DNA from: Polyangiaceae bacterium
GTDB lineage: Bacteria > Myxococcota_A > Polyangia > Polyangiales > Polyangiaceae
Length of the DNA stretch: 64,000 nt
Assembly: GCA_016719945.1 (NCBI GenBank)
Contig: JADJYE010000003.1
Coordinates: 558,001-622,000, forward strand
Reading direction: 5' to 3'
The notes below the pieces were generated by a model. It had not been told where the DNA came from, searched no databases, and was given only the letters and a program-made list of their open reading frames with translations. This document shows, one piece after another, positions 44,452 to 54,039 of the stretch. The position numbers were made by a program, and so were the translations under genes. The stretch's first letter is position 1; each line of letters opens with the position of its first letter.

Positions 44452-46446
44452 CTACTTCCTGTACGGCTTCTCGTAGCCGGGCCGCTTGAGCGTGTGGGCC
44501 TCGAGGAACGCACGCAGCGCGCCCCCCCGCTCGCTCGCGAGGCCCGGGTTGTCCGGCGCGAGATCGTTCTCTTCCTTCGGGTCGGCTCCCAGGTCGTAGA
44601 GCTCTACGGTCCCGAGGCGGCCGTCGTAGATGACCTTGTAGCCGTCCCGGAAGATCATCGCCGTCTGCCCGCGGGACGAGTCCACCACGATGGGTCGCGT
44701 CGGCTCGTGCTCCTCGCCGCGCAGGAAAGGCACCAGGCTCTGGCCCATGAACGCGCCGGGCGTCTCGACGCCGAACAGATCGAGGATCGTGGGACCGAGG
44801 TCGATCACCGAGACCGGCACGTCGACCCTGCGCGGCTCGAGGCTCTTGCCGGCGATGATCATCGGGACGCGGATCATCTCCTCGTAGATGGTCGAGCCGT
44901 GAAAATTCGCGCCGTGCTCCCCGAACGCCTCGCCGTGGTCGGAGGTGACGATGAGCAGGGTCGTCGCCGCGCGTGGCGACGCCTCGATTCCTGCCATCAG
45001 CGCGCCCAGGGACGCGTCGACCGTCGCGACGTCCCCGAGCCACCGCTGCTGGGGCGTCTTGCCCTTCCCCTCGTACGGGGCGTGCGGCTCGAGGACGTGC
45101 GCGTACATGAAGACGGGCCCGGGCCGCGCCTCGTCGAGGTTCTTGACCATGCGCTGCACGACCTTGGACGCCGCGTCGCCCTCGTACTGTGCGACCTCGA
45201 AGCCTTGCACGATCCCGAAGCGCTCCTCGTAGCCCTTGTAGGACGCCGCGTTGAACGTGTGGACGCCCGCGTCGGTGAGCAGCGAGGGAAAGCGGACCGA
45301 GGTGTCTTCGTGCGCGAAGAGCCTCTCCTTGCCGCCTGGCGTCGTCATGTCCTGCCAGTAGAGCTGCGAATAGTACTTGCCGGTGAACAGCGACGTCAGC
45401 GAGGGCGTGGTCGCGGGGGCAGGGGAGCGCGCGTCCTGGAAGGTGACGCCTTGCTTCGCCAGCGCGCAGAAGTTCGGCAGCTTCTTGCAGTGCTTCTTCG
45501 CCAGGATCTCCGGGCGGAGCGCGTCGACGGTCAACAGGATGAGGGTCGGGCTCCCGATCAGCGGAGGCCGCGACGGCGCGATGGGAGGGAGCCCGTCGCG
45601 CGGGGCGAACCACTCGCCTTGGGCGATCTGAGAGGCGCCCGCCGCCGACGAGTGGGCGCGCGCGACGAAGGGCGCGAACACCGCGGTCCCGCGGCGCACC
45701 GCGAGCACGATCGCCCGGTCCGCGGGCTTGAGCAGGGTCGCCGCGAGGGCCCCGCCCAGCAGCGCTCCGACGATCGCGACGCGCGGTACGCGTCCCAGGG
45801 CGATGAACGGTACGCCGCGCAAGCTGGCGCCGGCGAGCGACACGCCCGTGATCGTCCCGAGCAGGTGCAGGCCGGGATAGTTCTCGTCGAGCAGCCAGGC
45901 GTGAGCGCCGATCGCGCCGAAGCCCACGGCGGCTCCAAGGGTCGGCGCCCCGATGCCTAGCCAGCTGGCCGAAGCGGCGCGCGCCTCGAAGCTCGTGATC
46001 GACCCGACGAGCGCGGCGCCGGGCACGACCAGCGACGCGAGCGCGGCGACGAGCGTGATGCGCGCGGCATCTCCGAGCGGGATGAACGTCGCCTTCATCG
46101 CCACGCCCTCGAGGTCGGGGCGAACCAGCCACACCGAGAGCACCGCGGCCGCGAGCGCCAGCGGGGCCAGCCACCCGAGCGCGCGAGCGCGCGTGGGGAG
46201 CCGCTTGGCCAGCTGGCTGCCCCAGCGGGCGTACGCGGCCGCGGCCGCCGCTGCGACGAGGCCGGCGGCGGCGTGCTGGCCTGCGTCGACGGCGAGCGAC
46301 ACGATGAACGCGCGCTTGGGCTTGCCGGGCGACGCGAGCCCCGCGACGACGGCGATGCTCGCCGCCGCGATCCAGGCGAGGAGCTGAGCCTCGGCAACGG
46401 AGGCCCCTCGTCGTCGCTGCTCTGTCGCGCCGTCCGCTCGGGTCAC
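44452..46446 (-). CDS. sulfatase-fold membrane protein (alkaline phosphatase superfamily)
   Basis: 664 residues from GTG 46446. The first 240 or so residues hold several membrane helices; the rest is a sulfatase-type domain: LILLTVDALRPEIL (metal Asp), PAPATTPSLTSLFTG (nucleophile region), YAHVLEPHAPYEG and VTSDHGEAFGEHG (metal Asp-His). The nucleophile region has Thr/Ser and no Cys or CxPxR motif, so it cannot form formylglycine and fits phosphoethanolamine- or phosphoglycerol-transferase types (EptA, LtaS) better than true sulfatases. The probable site of action is the periplasmic face of the inner membrane. It follows the HEAT/TPR-like gene by 40 bases. Confidence 0.75.
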   Translation of the reverse strand: MTRADGATEQRRRGASVAEAQLLAWIAAASIAVVAGLASPGKPKRAFIVSLAVDAGQHAAAGLVAAAAAAAYARWGSQLAKRLPTRARALGWLAPLALAAAVLSVWLVRPDLEGVAMKATFIPLGDAARITLVAALASLVVPGAALVGSITSFEARAASASWLGIGAPTLGAAVGFGAIGAHAWLLDENYPGLHLLGTITGVSLAGASLRGVPFIALGRVPRVAIVGALLGGALAATLLKPADRAIVLAVRRGTAVFAPFVARAHSSAAGASQIAQGEWFAPRDGLPPIAPSRPPLIGSPTLILLTVDALRPEILAKKHCKKLPNFCALAKQGVTFQDARSPAPATTPSLTSLFTGKYYSQLYWQDMTTPGGKERLFAHEDTSVRFPSLLTDAGVHTFNAASYKGYEERFGIVQGFEVAQYEGDAASKVVQRMVKNLDEARPGPVFMYAHVLEPHAPYEGKGKTPQQRWLGDVATVDASLGALMAGIEASPRAATTLLIVTSDHGEAFGEHGANFHGSTIYEEMIRVPMIIAGKSLEPRRVDVPVSVIDLGPTILDLFGVETPGAFMGQSLVPFLRGEEHEPTRPIVVDSSRGQTAMIFRDGYKVIYDGRLGTVELYDLGADPKEENDLAPDNPGLASERGGALRAFLEAHTLKRPGYEKPYRK

Positions 46447-46485
46447 CGTAGGCGCGTGTACCCGATCGGGCGTCCGCTGGCCACG

Positions 46486-48126
46486 TCACGAGGCAGGGTC
46501 GGGCGCCTCGCGGTCGGGCGGGGGCTGGGTCGGCCCCCCCGGTCGCCTCTTCGGCGCCGGTCGCCGCAGCAGGAAGAGCGCCACCAGACCCATCAGCGCC
46601 ACCGTGCCCCCCGCGATGGCCCCGGCGAGGCCGTAGCGGGGCGGAGGCGGCGCGGGCTCGCCCAAGGCCTGCTCCTCGAACGAGTCGAGCAGCGCCTTGG
46701 CCTCGATGTGGTCAGGGTCGAGCTCGACCGCCCGCTTCACGAGGAAGCGATCGGGGCGTCCCTCTTCGATCAGGACCTTCGCCTCCGAGTAGGCGATCTC
46801 CGCGTCGATGCGCGACACCTCGGCGCCCTGCGGGCCGAGGCGCTTCGCCTTGCGCAGCATGGCCAGGCGGTCCTCGGCCTTGTCGAAGCCGATCGTCTTC
46901 GCGTGAGCGAAGTACGAGGAGGTCATCTCACGACGGCGCTCGAACAGCGGATCTCGCGCGAGGACTTTGTCGAACGCCTCGACCGCCGCGGAGTGTTGAC
47001 CGGCCTTCGACGCGTCGAGGCCCGAGGTGAAGATGTGCCACAGCTCTGCCACGCGGCCTTTGTCGTAAATCGCGAAGATGCGCCGCGCGACGATGTCCCA
47101 CGCGAGGCTCTTGTCGATCTTCTCGCCCGTGAGGTCCTGGTAGACGTCGCGCAGCCGCCACCGCCCCGCCTCGCCGATGGCCGCGATCGCCTCTCGGGCG
47201 GCTTGGCGAATCTTGCGCCGGTCGTGGTTGGCGAACGACAGGAGCACGTCGACGGCCTCCTCGTTCTTCACGTACCCGAACGCGCGCAGCGTGTCGGCGA
47301 GCACCTCGTAGTCGCTCGTGCTCACCGCCTCGCCCGGCGTGACCTTGCCGAGTCGGTCGAGCTCGGTGTCAGCGAAGCGCTGCACGACCGTAGCGTCGTG
47401 CTTCTTCGCTTCGAGCAGGGCGGGCACGGCGCGATCCTTCAGCTTCGCGATGTGCCGGGAGAGGTCGATGCGCAGCAGGTCTCCGAAGTTCGCTCGCAGC
47501 TCGATCAGCTCGCGCACGGCCGGCGTCGTTCCCTCCGCCGCGAGCACCCGCACCATCGCGAGCAGCTCCACGACGTCCCGCCAGGCGTCGTCCTTCGGGG
47601 CGGCCGCCTTCAACATGAACTCCAGCCAGTCGGCGTTCTCGGCGTCGGCGAGCTCGTCCTTCGACATGCCCTTCTTCGCGCCCTTGCGGGCGTCCGCCAG
47701 CACGCGCGGCGCGCGATCTCGGTCGAGGCGCTCGCGGATCTCCTGGACGCGCGCCCGGACGGCCGGCGCCCACACGATCTCGTCGGCGGCAGATGCTGCC
47801 GTCGCCTTGGTCGGATCCGCGGGCTTCGGCGTGCCGAGCTTCCCGAGGTCCTTCAGGGCAGCCTCACGGATGTCCTTCTTCTCGGAGGTCAAGCGCGCGA
47901 GCAACGACTCGAGCGCCTTGATGGACTCCGGCTCCGGCTCCTCCTTGCGGATCGACGGCAAGCTCGGCAGGGCCGGCAGCTCGGCGTCGGGGACGTCGAG
48001 GGCGGGCTTCGGCGGCGCGCTCGGCGCGGAGGCCGAGGCCGACGGGCCGCCCTTCGGCTGTGCGCCCGCAGGGGCGACGGCGACGGAGGCAGCGATGAAG
48101 AGCAGGGCGGCGCCGAACGAGCGCAT
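46486..48126 (-). CDS. secreted HEAT/TPR-like repeat protein with C-terminal membrane anchor
   Basis: 546 residues. Signal peptide MRSFGAALLFIAASVAVAPA, Ser/Pro/Ala linker to about 55, then alpha-helical repeats: HEAT-like between about 65 and 320 (IRQAAREAIAAIGEAGRWRL) and TPR-like near 370-490 (AGQHSAAVEAFDKVLARDP, AVELDPDHIEAKALLDSF). A membrane helix (about 500-520, YGLAGAIAGGTVALMGLVAL) and an Arg/Pro-rich cytoplasmic tail close the protein. It should form a periplasmic scaffold. The function is unknown; the neighbouring sulfatase-fold gene may be in the same operon. Confidence 0.65.
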   Translation of the reverse strand: MRSFGAALLFIAASVAVAPAGAQPKGGPSASASAPSAPPKPALDVPDAELPALPSLPSIRKEEPEPESIKALESLLARLTSEKKDIREAALKDLGKLGTPKPADPTKATAASAADEIVWAPAVRARVQEIRERLDRDRAPRVLADARKGAKKGMSKDELADAENADWLEFMLKAAAPKDDAWRDVVELLAMVRVLAAEGTTPAVRELIELRANFGDLLRIDLSRHIAKLKDRAVPALLEAKKHDATVVQRFADTELDRLGKVTPGEAVSTSDYEVLADTLRAFGYVKNEEAVDVLLSFANHDRRKIRQAAREAIAAIGEAGRWRLRDVYQDLTGEKIDKSLAWDIVARRIFAIYDKGRVAELWHIFTSGLDASKAGQHSAAVEAFDKVLARDPLFERRREMTSSYFAHAKTIGFDKAEDRLAMLRKAKRLGPQGAEVSRIDAEIAYSEAKVLIEEGRPDRFLVKRAVELDPDHIEAKALLDSFEEQALGEPAPPPPRYGLAGAIAGGTVALMGLVALFLLRRPAPKRRPGGPTQPPPDREAPDPAS

Positions 48127-48211
48127 CGGGTCCTTCTAGGAACGCCAGAGACCGGGCATCGTGTTCCAGGCGACCCCCTGGGGCAAGCGCCTGCGAGCCG
48201 GCGACGGCGGC

Positions 48212-48490
48212 TCAGCCTTCGATGCGGAAGTCCGGGAACTCCCCGGCGTACCCTCGCCAGCGCACGTCGACCCGCTCCACGCGCGCCGCCGTCGGACCGT
48301 GATGCGCCCAGGCCACGAGCTCCTTCAGCTCTTCTTCCTCGCCCTCGACGCAGACCTCGACCGCGCCGTCTTGACGGTTCTTCACCCAGCCGGTCAGGCC
48401 GAGTCGCCGCGCCTCCCGCTGGGTCGAGGCGCGAAAGAACACGCCCTGGACCCGCCCGCGCACGACCAGGTTCACCTGCTTGAGCGCCAT
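48212..48490 (-). CDS. acyP: acylphosphatase
   Basis: 92 residues from ATG 48490. VVRGRVQGVFFRASTQREA has the catalytic Arg, and GWVKNRQDGAVEVCVEG the catalytic Asn, of acylphosphatase. The enzyme hydrolyses the mixed anhydride of acyl phosphates in the cytoplasm. Length is normal. An upstream in-frame ATG at 48532 was rejected because it adds 14 residues without homology. It lies 85 bases before the HEAT/TPR-like gene on the same strand and 105 bases from the divergent kinase gene. Confidence 0.92.
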   Translation of the reverse strand: MALKQVNLVVRGRVQGVFFRASTQREARRLGLTGWVKNRQDGAVEVCVEGEEEELKELVAWAHHGPTAARVERVDVRWRGYAGEFPDFRIEG

Positions 48491-48595
48491 CTTCGGAGAT
48501 GGATCGTGCAAGAGCCCAGCGGGACCGGGCAACTAACGTGGCGCCTCCCGCGAGAGCGGTGGACGAACGCCTGACGGTTCTCTACCGTCACCGAC

Positions 48596-50761
48596 ATGCC
48601 CAACTCGTCGGGCAAAGCGAAGCCGCGGACGCGCGGCGGCCCCGCTCGGCCGCCCGGGGCGCGAGCGTCCGCGCGCGCCGCGCCCGCGAAGCCTCGCGTG
48701 AGCCCCGCGAAGCCTCGCGTGAGCCCCGCGAAGCCTCGTTCGTTGGCCTCCGTCGACACCGACGAGGACGTGCGCGCTTCGCCCTCGAGCCGCCGCCGCT
48801 CGGAGAAGGACGAGATGGTGCGGCGGCTCGCGGAGCTCGAGGCCAAGGTCGCCGAGCTCGACGGCTTGCTCGGCCGCTCCGAGCGCACCGTGAAGGCGCT
48901 GCGCGACGTGGGGCTCGCGCTCGGCTCGACGCTCGACCTCGATCAGCTCCTCGAGCTCATCCTCCGCAAGATCGCCGAGCTGCTCCAGGCCGACCGCGCG
49001 ACGCTCTACCTCCTCGACGAGCAGCGGCAGCGCCTGCTCTCTCGGATCATCATCGGCGATGAGGCCAAGAGCATCGAGCTGCCGGTGGGCTCCGGGGTCG
49101 CCGGCTACGTCGCGAAATACGGGCAGACTCTGCGCATCAAAGACGCGTACCGAGACCGGCGATTTTCGCGCCACTGGGACGAGATGACCGGCTACCGCAC
49201 GCGCTCGATCCTGGCGGCGCCGATGAAGAACCACGTCGGTCGGACGATCGGGGTCATCCAGGTGCTCAACAAGTCGGGCCGCGAGCCCGGCTCGGCGGAC
49301 GAGTTCTCCCAGCACGACGAGGAGCTGCTCACCGCGCTCGCCACGCAGGCCGCGGTCTCGATCGACAACAGCCGCCTGTTCCTCTCCGTGATCCAGAAGA
49401 ACATGCAGCTGGTCGAGACGAAGGAGCAGCTCGAGCACCGGGTCGCCGATCTCAAGCTGCTGTTCGAGCTCGAGAGCTCCATGGCGCGCGCCGCCGTGTT
49501 CGAGGACCTCGTCCGGGCCGTCGTCACCGAGGCGGCCCGCGCGTGCGGCGCGCAGTCCGGCGGGGTGATGGTCGACGAGGGGGAGGAGGGCGTCTTCGTC
49601 TACTTCGTCGACCTGTCGCGAGGTCAGCCCTCCGAGGTGCGACGCATCGGGGTCCGACGCGGTGAGGGCATCCTCGGGCACGCGATGGGCACGAACGAAG
49701 CGCAGCACGTGCCCGGGAACGACGCGGCTCGCGCGGCGCTCGCGCCGGTGTCGACGCGCCTTGGCTCGATGCTCGGGATCGAGGTCAAGAGCGCCATCGC
49801 CATGCCGCTCGAGGGCCCAGACGACGCGCCCATCGGCGCGCTCGCGCTCTACAACGCGGCTCGCCCTGCCGGGTTCTCCCAAGACGCACGCGCCCTGTTG
49901 CGCTTGATATCGGCGAACGCCTCGACGGCGGTGCGGCTCTTCTTGTCGCGCGTCGAGCGCGAGCGTGGCCTACGCATGCAGTCCCTCGGCCGACTCTTCT
50001 CCGGCGTCATGCACGACCTCAGGACGCCGCTCTCGGTCGTACACGGGGATGTCCAGCTGATGGCGACCACCAACGACCCGCACGCGCGCGGTGAGCAGGC
50101 TCAGCTCATCTTGAAGCAGTTCGACGCGATCGCGGCGATGCAGCGCGAAGTGCTCGAGTTCGCGCGGGGCGAGCGCAACCTGCTCGTCCGCCGGCTGTTC
50201 CTCGAGAAGTTCTTCGGTGAGCTCGAGCAGCAGATCCTGCGCGAGATCGAGGGCACCAAGCTGCGGTTGTCCCTCGAGCTGCTCGACCGCGGCACGGCAC
50301 GCTTCGACGAGCTCAAGGTTCAGCGCATGCTCGGCAACCTGGTCCGCAACGCGTTCGAGGCGATGAGCGACCGAGGCGGCGTGCTGACGATCCGGGTCGA
50401 GCGCGACAAGGAGGACCTCGTCATCTCCGTCTCGGACACCGGACGCGGGATCCCCGACGAAATCCGCGGGCGGCTCTTCGGCACGTTCGTGACGAGCGGC
50501 AAGCCCGGTGGCACCGGCCTGGGCCTCTCGATCGTGAAGAAGATCGTCGAGGAGCACCGCGGCTCGGTCACGGTCGACAGCTCGTCCTCCGGAACGAAGT
50601 TCGTGATTCGCCTCCCGCAGACCGAGCAGGAGGGGCTCGACGCGCCCCGGCGCATCACGGAGGACGAGGCCGACACGCTCGCGCTGGGCAAGGCCCGGCT
50701 CGGTCGCGCGAGAAAGCTCGCCGAGCGAGGCGCCGCGGCCGGAGGCACTGACGACTCATGA
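48596..50761 (+). CDS. sensor histidine kinase with two GAF domains
   Basis: 721 residues. An Arg/Pro/Ala-rich N-terminus with RVSPAKP repeats is followed by a coiled coil (about 70-110), GAF1 (about 115-260; GVIQVLNKSGREPGSADEFS), coiled coil, GAF2 (about 300-450), the dimerisation/phosphoacceptor helix with His473 in MHDLRTPLSVVHG, and a HATPase_c domain with NLVRNAFEAMSDRGG, SDTGRGIPDEIRGRLFGTF and TGLGLSIVKKIVEEHRG. There is no membrane segment, so it should be cytosolic and sense a small ligand or redox state through the GAF domains. The stop overlaps the next ATG as ATGA. No response regulator is beside it. Confidence 0.85.
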   Translation: MPNSSGKAKPRTRGGPARPPGARASARAAPAKPRVSPAKPRVSPAKPRSLASVDTDEDVRASPSSRRRSEKDEMVRRLAELEAKVAELDGLLGRSERTVKALRDVGLALGSTLDLDQLLELILRKIAELLQADRATLYLLDEQRQRLLSRIIIGDEAKSIELPVGSGVAGYVAKYGQTLRIKDAYRDRRFSRHWDEMTGYRTRSILAAPMKNHVGRTIGVIQVLNKSGREPGSADEFSQHDEELLTALATQAAVSIDNSRLFLSVIQKNMQLVETKEQLEHRVADLKLLFELESSMARAAVFEDLVRAVVTEAARACGAQSGGVMVDEGEEGVFVYFVDLSRGQPSEVRRIGVRRGEGILGHAMGTNEAQHVPGNDAARAALAPVSTRLGSMLGIEVKSAIAMPLEGPDDAPIGALALYNAARPAGFSQDARALLRLISANASTAVRLFLSRVERERGLRMQSLGRLFSGVMHDLRTPLSVVHGDVQLMATTNDPHARGEQAQLILKQFDAIAAMQREVLEFARGERNLLVRRLFLEKFFGELEQQILREIEGTKLRLSLELLDRGTARFDELKVQRMLGNLVRNAFEAMSDRGGVLTIRVERDKEDLVISVSDTGRGIPDEIRGRLFGTFVTSGKPGGTGLGLSIVKKIVEEHRGSVTVDSSSSGTKFVIRLPQTEQEGLDAPRRITEDEADTLALGKARLGRARKLAERGAAAGGTDDS

Positions 50762-51837
50762 AGCCGAACCTGCGGCAGCTCCCGCTCCTCTCGCCTCGCG
50801 CCGACGCGCTCGAAAAGTGCGTGTATTGCCCGAAGCTCTGCCGGGCGGCGTGCCCCGTGTCCAACGCCGAGCCGAGCGAGTCGCTCATCCCGTGGGGAAA
50901 GATGTCTGCCGCGTATTTCATGGCGCGGGGGGACGTCGCCATCACGCCCGAGAGCGCCTCCGTCGCCTGGGCCTGCACCGGGTGCCTCGCGTGCGCGGAG
51001 CGGTGCGATCACAAGAACCCGGTCGCGGCGACGCTCACCGACGCGCGCGCAGATCTCTACGAGCGCGGCGTCGCTCCGCCGGAGGCCATCGCGCTCGTCG
51101 CGCGCTGGCCCCAGCTGTCGGACGCGCGCAAGGCTGCGGTCTCCGAGCTGAGCCACGAACAAGGCCACCCGGTCGCGCACCTCTTGCTCGGCTGCTCTTA
51201 TGCCCAGAAGGAGCCTCGGGCGGCGCGGCTCGCGGTGCGCGTCGCAGAGGCGCTCATGGGAGGAAAGGTCGCGCTCGCCAAGGGGTGCTGCGGGTACCCG
51301 CTCGACGCCGCGGGTGACAGCGCCGGCGCCACCCGCGAGCGCGAGGCCCTGTCGCGCGAGGTCTCGTCGACCGACACGCTCGTCGTGCTCGACCCCGGGT
51401 GCTTCCGCGCGCTCGCTCCGCGACTTCCCAACGCGACCCTGCTCCTCGATCGGGCCGCGCAGGTGCTCGATCGCTTCAAGCCGCGGCCGGGGCTCGCTCC
51501 GCCTCGCTACCACGACCCTTGCCAGCTCGGCCGCGGGCTCGGTCGCTACGACGCCCCTCGGGAGATCCTCGCCCGCGTGGTGGGCGCGCCGCCGCTCGAG
51601 TTCGAACGATCGCGGGAGCGCGCCGACTGCGCCGGCGCGGGCGGGCTGGTCCCGGTGACGCGTCCCCAAAACTCGTCCGCGATCGCGGAGGAGCGGCTGT
51701 CCCAGCACGCTCGGCTTGGGGGCGGACCGGTCGCCACCGCGTGTGGCTCGAGCCTCCACCGGCTGAAGAAATCCGGCGCCGACGCGCGCGACCTGGTCGA
51801 GTACATGGCCATCGGGCTGGGCCTCGACTGCGAGTGA
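50758..51837 (+). CDS. CCG-domain (glycolate oxidase iron-sulfur subunit-like) protein
   Basis: 359 residues. Two [4Fe-4S] motifs stand near the start: Cys21, 24, 28 and 32 (CVYCPKLCRAACP) and a second set at about 73-83 (CTGCLACAERC). The C-terminal half has CCG-type elements: KGCCGYPLDAAGDS, LDPGCFRAL, YHDPCQLGRGLGRYDAPREI and DCAGAGG. This architecture matches GlcF, LutA/LldE and heterodisulfide reductase-type subunits, which move electrons from a flavoprotein partner. No flavoprotein gene is beside it. Both ends overlap histidine kinase genes, so the protein may report redox state to them (inference). Confidence 0.8.
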   Translation: MKPNLRQLPLLSPRADALEKCVYCPKLCRAACPVSNAEPSESLIPWGKMSAAYFMARGDVAITPESASVAWACTGCLACAERCDHKNPVAATLTDARADLYERGVAPPEAIALVARWPQLSDARKAAVSELSHEQGHPVAHLLLGCSYAQKEPRAARLAVRVAEALMGGKVALAKGCCGYPLDAAGDSAGATREREALSREVSSTDTLVVLDPGCFRALAPRLPNATLLLDRAAQVLDRFKPRPGLAPPRYHDPCQLGRGLGRYDAPREILARVVGAPPLEFERSRERADCAGAGGLVPVTRPQNSSAIAEERLSQHARLGGGPVATACGSSLHRLKKSGADARDLVEYMAIGLGLDCE

Positions 51838-53345
51838 ACGAGGCGCCCCGCATGCGCCGCCGCTGGTCCGTCACTCGCAGGCTCCTCGCGAGCTACATGA
51901 CGTTGCTCGCGGCGTTCGCGGTGACGATGTCGCTCGGGTACCGCGACCTGAAGCAGGCGACCGCCGAGGCGGAGCTCTCTCGGTCCGTGCTCGTCCCCTT
52001 GCAGCTCTCGATCGGGCAGGCGCTGGCGGAGCAGAACGTGCTGGCGACGCAGCTGAACCACGCCGCGGCCGCCAAGAACCCCGCCGACGTGCGCGAGTGG
52101 ATCGAGACGGCGCGCCGGGCCAGGCCGCTCACCCTCGCCGCGGCGCGATCCTCCGCCGAGCGGCTCGAGGGTCGATCGCAAGAGGCGTCTCGGCTGGGAG
52201 CGGCCGTGCTCGGTGATCTCGAGGCGGTCGAGGCGCGGACGGCGACCGACGGCGACGCCTACGCGCGCTTCTTCGACGCGCTCGCGAAGGGCGATCGTTC
52301 CCGCGCGGAGGCGGTGCAGAGCGAGCTCGTCAAACACGAGGCCGAGAACGCGCAGCGCCTCCGCTCCATCAAGGCGCAGACCGAGGCCACGATGCAGCGC
52401 CAGGGCGACGAGGCGCGGCGCCGGGAGGGGCGCGCGATCCAGCTGCTCGTCGCGCTCTCCGGGCTCACGCTGCTCGTCGCGGCCGGCATCACGTTCTACG
52501 CGCGGCGAATGCTGCGCCCGCTGGGGGCGGTGACCGAGCGCGCCCGCGTCGTCGCCGGCGGTGATCTCACGCCCCGCGCCGCCGTCGACGACGGCAGCGA
52601 GATCGGACAGCTCGCCGGCACCTTCGAGGGGATGGTCGGCGCGATCCGTGACGCCCGGCTCGAGCTGGTGAAGGCGGAGCGGCTCGCCGCGATCGGCAAG
52701 ATGGCTGCCCACATCACCCACGAGATCCGAAACCCGCTCTCGGCCATCGGGCTCAACCTCGAGCTGCTCGAGGGCGAGCTCGAGACGGCAGGCAAAGACG
52801 GGCGCGAGCAGCGTGAGCTGGTCGCCGCGATCAAGGCCGAGGCGAACCGGCTCGCGCGCCTGTCGGAGCAGTACTTGAGCCTCGCGCGCCGGCCTGCTCC
52901 CACGCTGGGCGTCGAGCCCATCGGCGATCTCGTCCAGGAGATCCTCGCGTTCCTCAAGCCCGAGCTCGACCGCGCCAAGGTCTCGTTTCGCGTCGACGTG
53001 GACGACGACGCGCCGAGCGTACCGATCGACGAGAGCCTGCTCAGGCAGGCGCTCTTGAACATCATCCGCAACGCGCGCGAGGCGATGGCGGAGGGCGGCG
53101 CGATCGGTGTCTCGGTCAAGCGCTCCCTCGCCGGCGGCGTCGAGATCGTGATCGACGACGAGGGGCCGGGCATCCCCGACGAGCTGCGCGCCAACATCTT
53201 CGACCCGTTCTTCACGACGAAGCAGCGAGGTACGGGGCTGGGCCTGGCGGTGACGCGGGAGATCGTCGAGGCGCACCGAGGGACGATCCGCTGTGAGCCA
53301 CGCAAACCGCACGGCACTCGCTTCGTGATCGAGCTGCCGCGATAG
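51834..53345 (+). CDS. membrane-bound HAMP sensor histidine kinase
   Basis: 503 residues from GTG 51834, which overlaps the preceding stop as GTGA; ATG 51852 is an alternative. Membrane segments at about 14-36 and 201-221 flank a helical periplasmic sensor of about 165 residues resembling a four-helix-bundle domain. The HAMP domain is at 222-275, the phosphoacceptor His296 in AAHITHEIRNPLSAIGLNLE, and the ATPase motifs are NIIRNAREAM, DDEGPGIPDELRANIFDPFF and GTGLGLAVTREIVEAHRG. It is the third gene of the kinase/iron-sulfur/kinase operon. It is followed by a convergent gene, 10 bases from its stop. Confidence 0.88.
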   Translation: MNEAPRMRRRWSVTRRLLASYMTLLAAFAVTMSLGYRDLKQATAEAELSRSVLVPLQLSIGQALAEQNVLATQLNHAAAAKNPADVREWIETARRARPLTLAAARSSAERLEGRSQEASRLGAAVLGDLEAVEARTATDGDAYARFFDALAKGDRSRAEAVQSELVKHEAENAQRLRSIKAQTEATMQRQGDEARRREGRAIQLLVALSGLTLLVAAGITFYARRMLRPLGAVTERARVVAGGDLTPRAAVDDGSEIGQLAGTFEGMVGAIRDARLELVKAERLAAIGKMAAHITHEIRNPLSAIGLNLELLEGELETAGKDGREQRELVAAIKAEANRLARLSEQYLSLARRPAPTLGVEPIGDLVQEILAFLKPELDRAKVSFRVDVDDDAPSVPIDESLLRQALLNIIRNAREAMAEGGAIGVSVKRSLAGGVEIVIDDEGPGIPDELRANIFDPFFTTKQRGTGLGLAVTREIVEAHRGTIRCEPRKPHGTRFVIELPR

Positions 53346-53355
53346 GGCGCAGGGG

Positions 53356-53931
53356 TCAGGCGACCAGGGCGTGGCGGCCGACCTGGTCGCGCCACGAAGG
53401 ATCGAGCAGGTCGGCCAGCTCGAACACGTGGTCGTCCTCGGCGCCCAGCTCGAACAGCACGCGCGCCACACCGAGCACGTAGTCGATGTTGTGCCCGCTC
53501 GGCCCTGCGCTCGCGCGGACCTGTGCGGCGATGCGGTGGACGGGCGCAGGGCCGAGCCACTCTTCGTTGTTCGGCGTGGCGACATAGACCAGGCCGACGC
53601 CGATCTCGGCGCCGTCGGTCGCGCGGACCATCGGCAGCTCGAGGCGCGAGTATCCGCCGCGCTCTCGGAAATCGAGGCCGTCGAGGACCGCGGGGGCGTC
53701 CTCTGGGCGCACTGCGAAGGCGATCCCGTGGCAGCGCGCGGCAGGGGACGCCACCAGCGTCGCGACCCTCCCGGGCGCGCCGGGGACCCCTCGGTGATCG
53801 GTCGAGCCTTGCCAGAACCGCCGCTCGTAGCCCTCGATCACGGCCGGCTCATGCGCCGCGAACGCGAAGGCTGGCCGGAACATCAGCGAGCCGTAAGCGA
53901 AGATCCACAGCATGCCTCTGGCTCTTGCCAT
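53356..53931 (-). CDS. ChaC-like gamma-glutamylcyclotransferase
   Basis: 191 residues from ATG 53931; ATG 53913 is an alternative. IFAYGSLMFRP (about 10-20) is the substrate-loop YGSL motif, GSTDHRGVPGAPGRVATLV the following conserved loop, and FRERGGYSRLEL carries the catalytic Glu. Members of this family release 5-oxoproline from gamma-glutamyl dipeptides or glutathione; ChaC-type enzymes act on glutathione. In the context of an operon of kinases and iron-sulfur protein, a link to thiol status is possible but speculative. Confidence 0.88.
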   Translation of the reverse strand: MARARGMLWIFAYGSLMFRPAFAFAAHEPAVIEGYERRFWQGSTDHRGVPGAPGRVATLVASPAARCHGIAFAVRPEDAPAVLDGLDFRERGGYSRLELPMVRATDGAEIGVGLVYVATPNNEEWLGPAPVHRIAAQVRASAGPSGHNIDYVLGVARVLFELGAEDDHVFELADLLDPSWRDQVGRHALVA

Positions 53932-53970
53932 GACCGCCGACGATTTTCCAAGTTTCGGCGAAAAAGGAAA

Positions 53971-54001
53971 AGTCCCCTCTCGATCGGGTCGAGAGGGGAC
54001 T
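53971..54001 (-). terminator. rho-independent terminator of the OmpA gene
   Basis: On the minus strand AGTCCCCTCTCGA pairs perfectly over 13 bases with TCGAGAGGGGACT around a five-base loop, followed by TTTTCCTTTTT. It begins 39 bases after the OmpA stop at 54040, and the downstream gene (53931) starts after it. Confidence 0.85.
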
Positions 54002-54039
54002 CGGGCGCCGGGGGACCGGCGCCGGCTCGGCACCTTGCC

